Part shown: piece by piece, positions 61,560 to 64,000 of the stretch
How the letters are laid out: the number at the start of each line of letters is the position of its first letter
Position numbering within the stretch: position 1 is the stretch's first letter
Assembly: GCA_021186555.1 (NCBI GenBank)
Contig: JAJKFL010000039.1
Location: 40,930,610 to 40,994,609, forward strand
DNA length: 64,000 nucleotides
DNA from: Reticulitermes speratus
Taxonomy: Eukaryota; Arthropoda; Insecta; Blattodea; Rhinotermitidae
Direction: 5' to 3'
Program-made: the position numbers and the translations under genes
The notes under the pieces: model-generated
Told to the model about the DNA's origin: nothing
Database searches by the model: none
Seen by the model: only the letters and a program-made list of their open reading frames with translations

Positions 61560-61772
61560 CATTGAGAACTAATTGGTTTCTGGACTTTGTCCATCGTCCG
61601 GAATTAAAAAATAACTAGATAACACGACGTTTCGGAAGCTGGATCTGCTTCCGTCCTCAGGTGAAGGGGGAGGGGGACACCTACTCTATTAACGTCGTGT
61701 TATCTAATTATTTTAGAATTCCGGACGACGGACAAAGTCCAAAAACCAATTAGTTCTCAATGTCACATACCG
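61560..61772 (-). repeat. foldback FB6 with a hammerhead-like motif in one arm
   Basis: Arms ATTGAGAACTAATTGGTTTC... and complement near 61770. Minus strand 61630-61660: CTGAGGA, stem II GGAAGC/GCTTCC, GAAAC. The core is complete, but stem I pairing is not evident, and the other arm has lost the motif. Confidence 0.6.
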
Positions 61773-62225
61773 TCGTCAGAACATTTTGGAATTGATTTGA
61801 TTAAATACAGTTTTGTATTTCGGGACTGTTTTAAGTGGGGCATTCTGTTTAAGTGTGGATGCCAACGACAGATAGGCATTCATGTTCTGCTGAATGTGGA
61901 ACTTCGTTCAAATGCATGTGGCCGTTGTCAGCTAAGTACCAGCAATGTTAGCTCTCCACTTACCCGTGCTTCATTTAAATTGGTTTCGAGGTTCGAGACC
62001 TAATCGATCCAGCTAATCGATCCATCTGGTTATGGCAAGTGATGGATTGGTATTTCGTCGCCGTGGGTGCTGGAACTAATATTCAAGACCTTGGGTATGT
62101 CACACGGACGTGTCAAATGTGTGATCAGCCGTGTTTGTGCGTTTGTGTTCTGCCTTACACAGTTACGAGATGACGCAAGTGTGTAACAGCTCTGCGCTCT
62201 TTGTCTGGCTAAGTCAATATGAAAG

Positions 62226-63192
62226 GTAAAGCAATCCCATTACAGGCCTTGACAGGCCCTTAGGGTTCCAGGAGTTTGAGGCTAACAGATTTATAGACAG
62301 TCGGCACATGAAGGTGGCAAGGTTGTCAGCACTACGCATCGGCCGCCTTAACCCCCCCGCGAAATATTCATGGTTCGCGGTGGCGCAGTTGGTTGAGGCA
62401 CTGCGCTACAAGTCGGAAGGTCGCGGGTTCGATTCCCAATGGTGTCATTGGGGTAAAGACGGCCGGTGCGTAGGGCTGACAACCTTACCACCTTCATGTG
62501 CCGATTGTCTAGAAATCTGGGGGCCTCAACCTCCTGGAACCCTAAAGGCCTGGACAGGCCCTTAGGGTTCCAGGAGTTTGAGGCTAACAGATTTATAGAC
62601 AGTCGGCACATGAAGGTGGCAAGGTTGTCAGCACTACGCATCGGCCGCCTTAACCCCCCCGCGAAATATTCCTGGTTCGCGGTGGCGCAGTTGGTTGAGG
62701 CACTGCGCTACAAGTCGGAAGGTCGCGGGTTCGATTCCCAATGGTGTCATTGGGGTAAAGACGGCCGGTGCGTAGGGCTGACAACCTTACCACCTTCATG
62801 TGCCGATTGTCTAGAAATCTGGGGGCCTCAACCTCCTGGAACCCTAAAGGCCTGGACAGGCCCTTAGGGTTCCAGGAGGTTGAGGCTCACAGATTTATAG
62901 ACAATAGGTACATGAAGGTGGTAAGATTGTCAGCCCTACGCATCGGCCGCCTTTACCCCCCATGAAATATTCCTGGTTCGCGGTGGCGCAGTTGGTTGAG
63001 GCACTGCGCTACAAGCCGGAAGGTCGCGGGTTCGATTCCCGATGGTGTCATTGGGGTAAAGACGGCCGGTGCGTAGGGCTGACAACCTTACCACCTTCAT
63101 GTGCCGATTGTCTATAAATCTGGTAGCCTCAACCTCCTGGAACCCTAAGGGCCTGTCCAGGCCTGTAATGGGATTGCTTTAGCTTTACCTTT
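62226..63192. mobile_element. threefold palindromic element with tRNA-like cores
   Basis: Outer inverted termini (GTAAAGCAATCCCATTACAG... at 62226 and the complement at about 63192). Inside, three tandem units of about 302 bp each consist of a left arm (AGGTTGTCAGCACTACGCAT), a tRNA-like core (TGGTTCGCGGTGGCGCAGTT, B box GGGTTCGATTCCCAA) and a right arm that is the reverse complement of the left. Arms and cores of units 1 and 2 are nearly identical. Cores start near 62371, 62673 and 62974. Confidence 0.85.
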
Positions 63193-63475
63193 CCTCATTT
63201 CTGTTAGAAGCTCAGTCGACCCCAGAGCCATAGTGCTGCCGGAAGTATTATGCCAATGAAAAACTGCAAGTGTCAATATAGAAACATGAAATAAATCCTT
63301 CGAAGACGTGCTAAAGTTCAAATATTTCTGAATAAAAACATGTCAAAATTGTGTACTATAAAAAAATTAAGAGCATATTAAATTTAAGGAGTTCCTGCTT
63401 ACCATTTGGTCTATAATTTTTGTCCTCTTCTTGCTATCTCAAAGCATAAACACTGAGATATGTCCATATGATACT
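63193..63475. other. unassigned sequence
   Basis: AT-rich, nothing recognised. Confidence 0.4.
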
Positions 63476-63479
63476 TTAG

Positions 63480-64000
63480 CTGCTGTTTTATGGGTGTGAA
63501 ACTTGGTCCTTGACATTAAAGGAAGAACACAGGCTGAGGGTGTTTGAGAATAGGGTGCTGAGGGGGATATTTGGGTCTGAGAGGGACGGGGTAACAAGGG
63601 AGTGGAGAAGACTACATAACGAGGAACTTAATGATCTGTACTGATCTGAATAGTGTGCTGAGGGGGATATTTGGGGCTAAGAGGGACGGGGTAACGGGGA
63701 GTGGAGAAGACTACATAACGAGGAACTTAATGATCTGTACTGATCTGAATAGTGTGCTGAGGGGAATATTTGGGTCTAAGAGGGACGGGGTAACAGGGGA
63801 GTGGAGAAGACTACATAACGAGGAACTTAATGATCTGTACTGATCTGAATAGTGTGCTGAGGGGAATATTTGGGCCTAAGAGGGACGGGGTAACGGGGGA
63901 GTGGAGAAGACTACATAACGAGGAACTTAATGATCTGTACTGATCTGAATAGTGTGCTGAGGGGAATATTTGGGCCTAAGAGGGACGAGGTAACGGGGAG
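63480..64000 (+). repeat. second LINE tail with 100-bp satellite, running off the window
   Basis: The LINE sequence GGGTGTGAAACTTGGTCC (63491) through GTGTTTGAGAATAGGGTGCT leads directly into the same 100-bp unit, at least 4.5 copies to the window edge. The repeat starts at the same ORF position as in the 50.9-kb copy. Confidence 0.92.

Overview
This is a window of a large, repeat-rich insect nuclear genome. Introns of 0.4 to 6 kb, GT-AG splice sites, tRNA-derived SINEs, Tc1/mariner, pogo, Harbinger and piggyBac-type remnants and non-LTR retrotransposon 3' ends all point to an arthropod. The particular repeat families resemble those I know from cockroaches and termites (Blattodea). That placement is recognition from memory, not a search. 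Nothing here looks prokaryotic, and the many short open frames are mostly repeats.

Two spliced protein genes are recognisable, both on the + strand. The first (13078-31364) is a serpin of the Spn42Da / SRPN10 / serpin-1 type. Six constitutive exons encode the body up to the hinge. They are followed by an array of eight candidate last exons (C1-C8), each encoding its own reactive-centre loop, the strand-5B signature and a stop codon. Every cassette has an acceptor in the same phase, so exon 6 could be joined to any one of them. Six appear usable (C1-C4, C6, C8), C5 has an early stop and C7 is a frameshifted relic. C1 carries a furin-like R-L-K-R motif and ends in HSEL, close to an ER-retrieval signal. 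Exon 5 lacks one base (frameshift), which is either an assembly error or a real lesion. The second gene (32036-42295) is the PSME3IP1 / FAM192A / NIP30 orthologue: five exons, 280 residues, intact, starting about 670 bp after the serpin.

The rest is repeats. 0.5-6.4 kb: three abutting minisatellites (67, 30 and 91 bp units). 7-12 kb: foldback elements with hammerhead ribozymes and a Harbinger-type element with a MADF gene. 13-31 kb: serpin introns with DNA-transposon derivatives. 36-40 kb: NIP30 introns holding a pogo-type element and two more hammerhead foldbacks. 46-50 kb: 41-bp and 114-bp arrays. 50.9-54.3 kb: a non-LTR retrotransposon tail expanded internally about 23-fold as a 100-bp satellite, restarted at 63.5 kb and running off the window. 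54-64 kb: small arrays, SINEs, a LINE coding fragment, and a threefold palindromic element with a tRNA-like core.

The two most notable systems are the alternative-exon serpin, where two nearly identical duplicated cassettes differ mainly in the bait loop, and the foldback family, which shares a 3' tail, 12-bp target duplications and oppositely oriented hammerhead motifs in its two arms.
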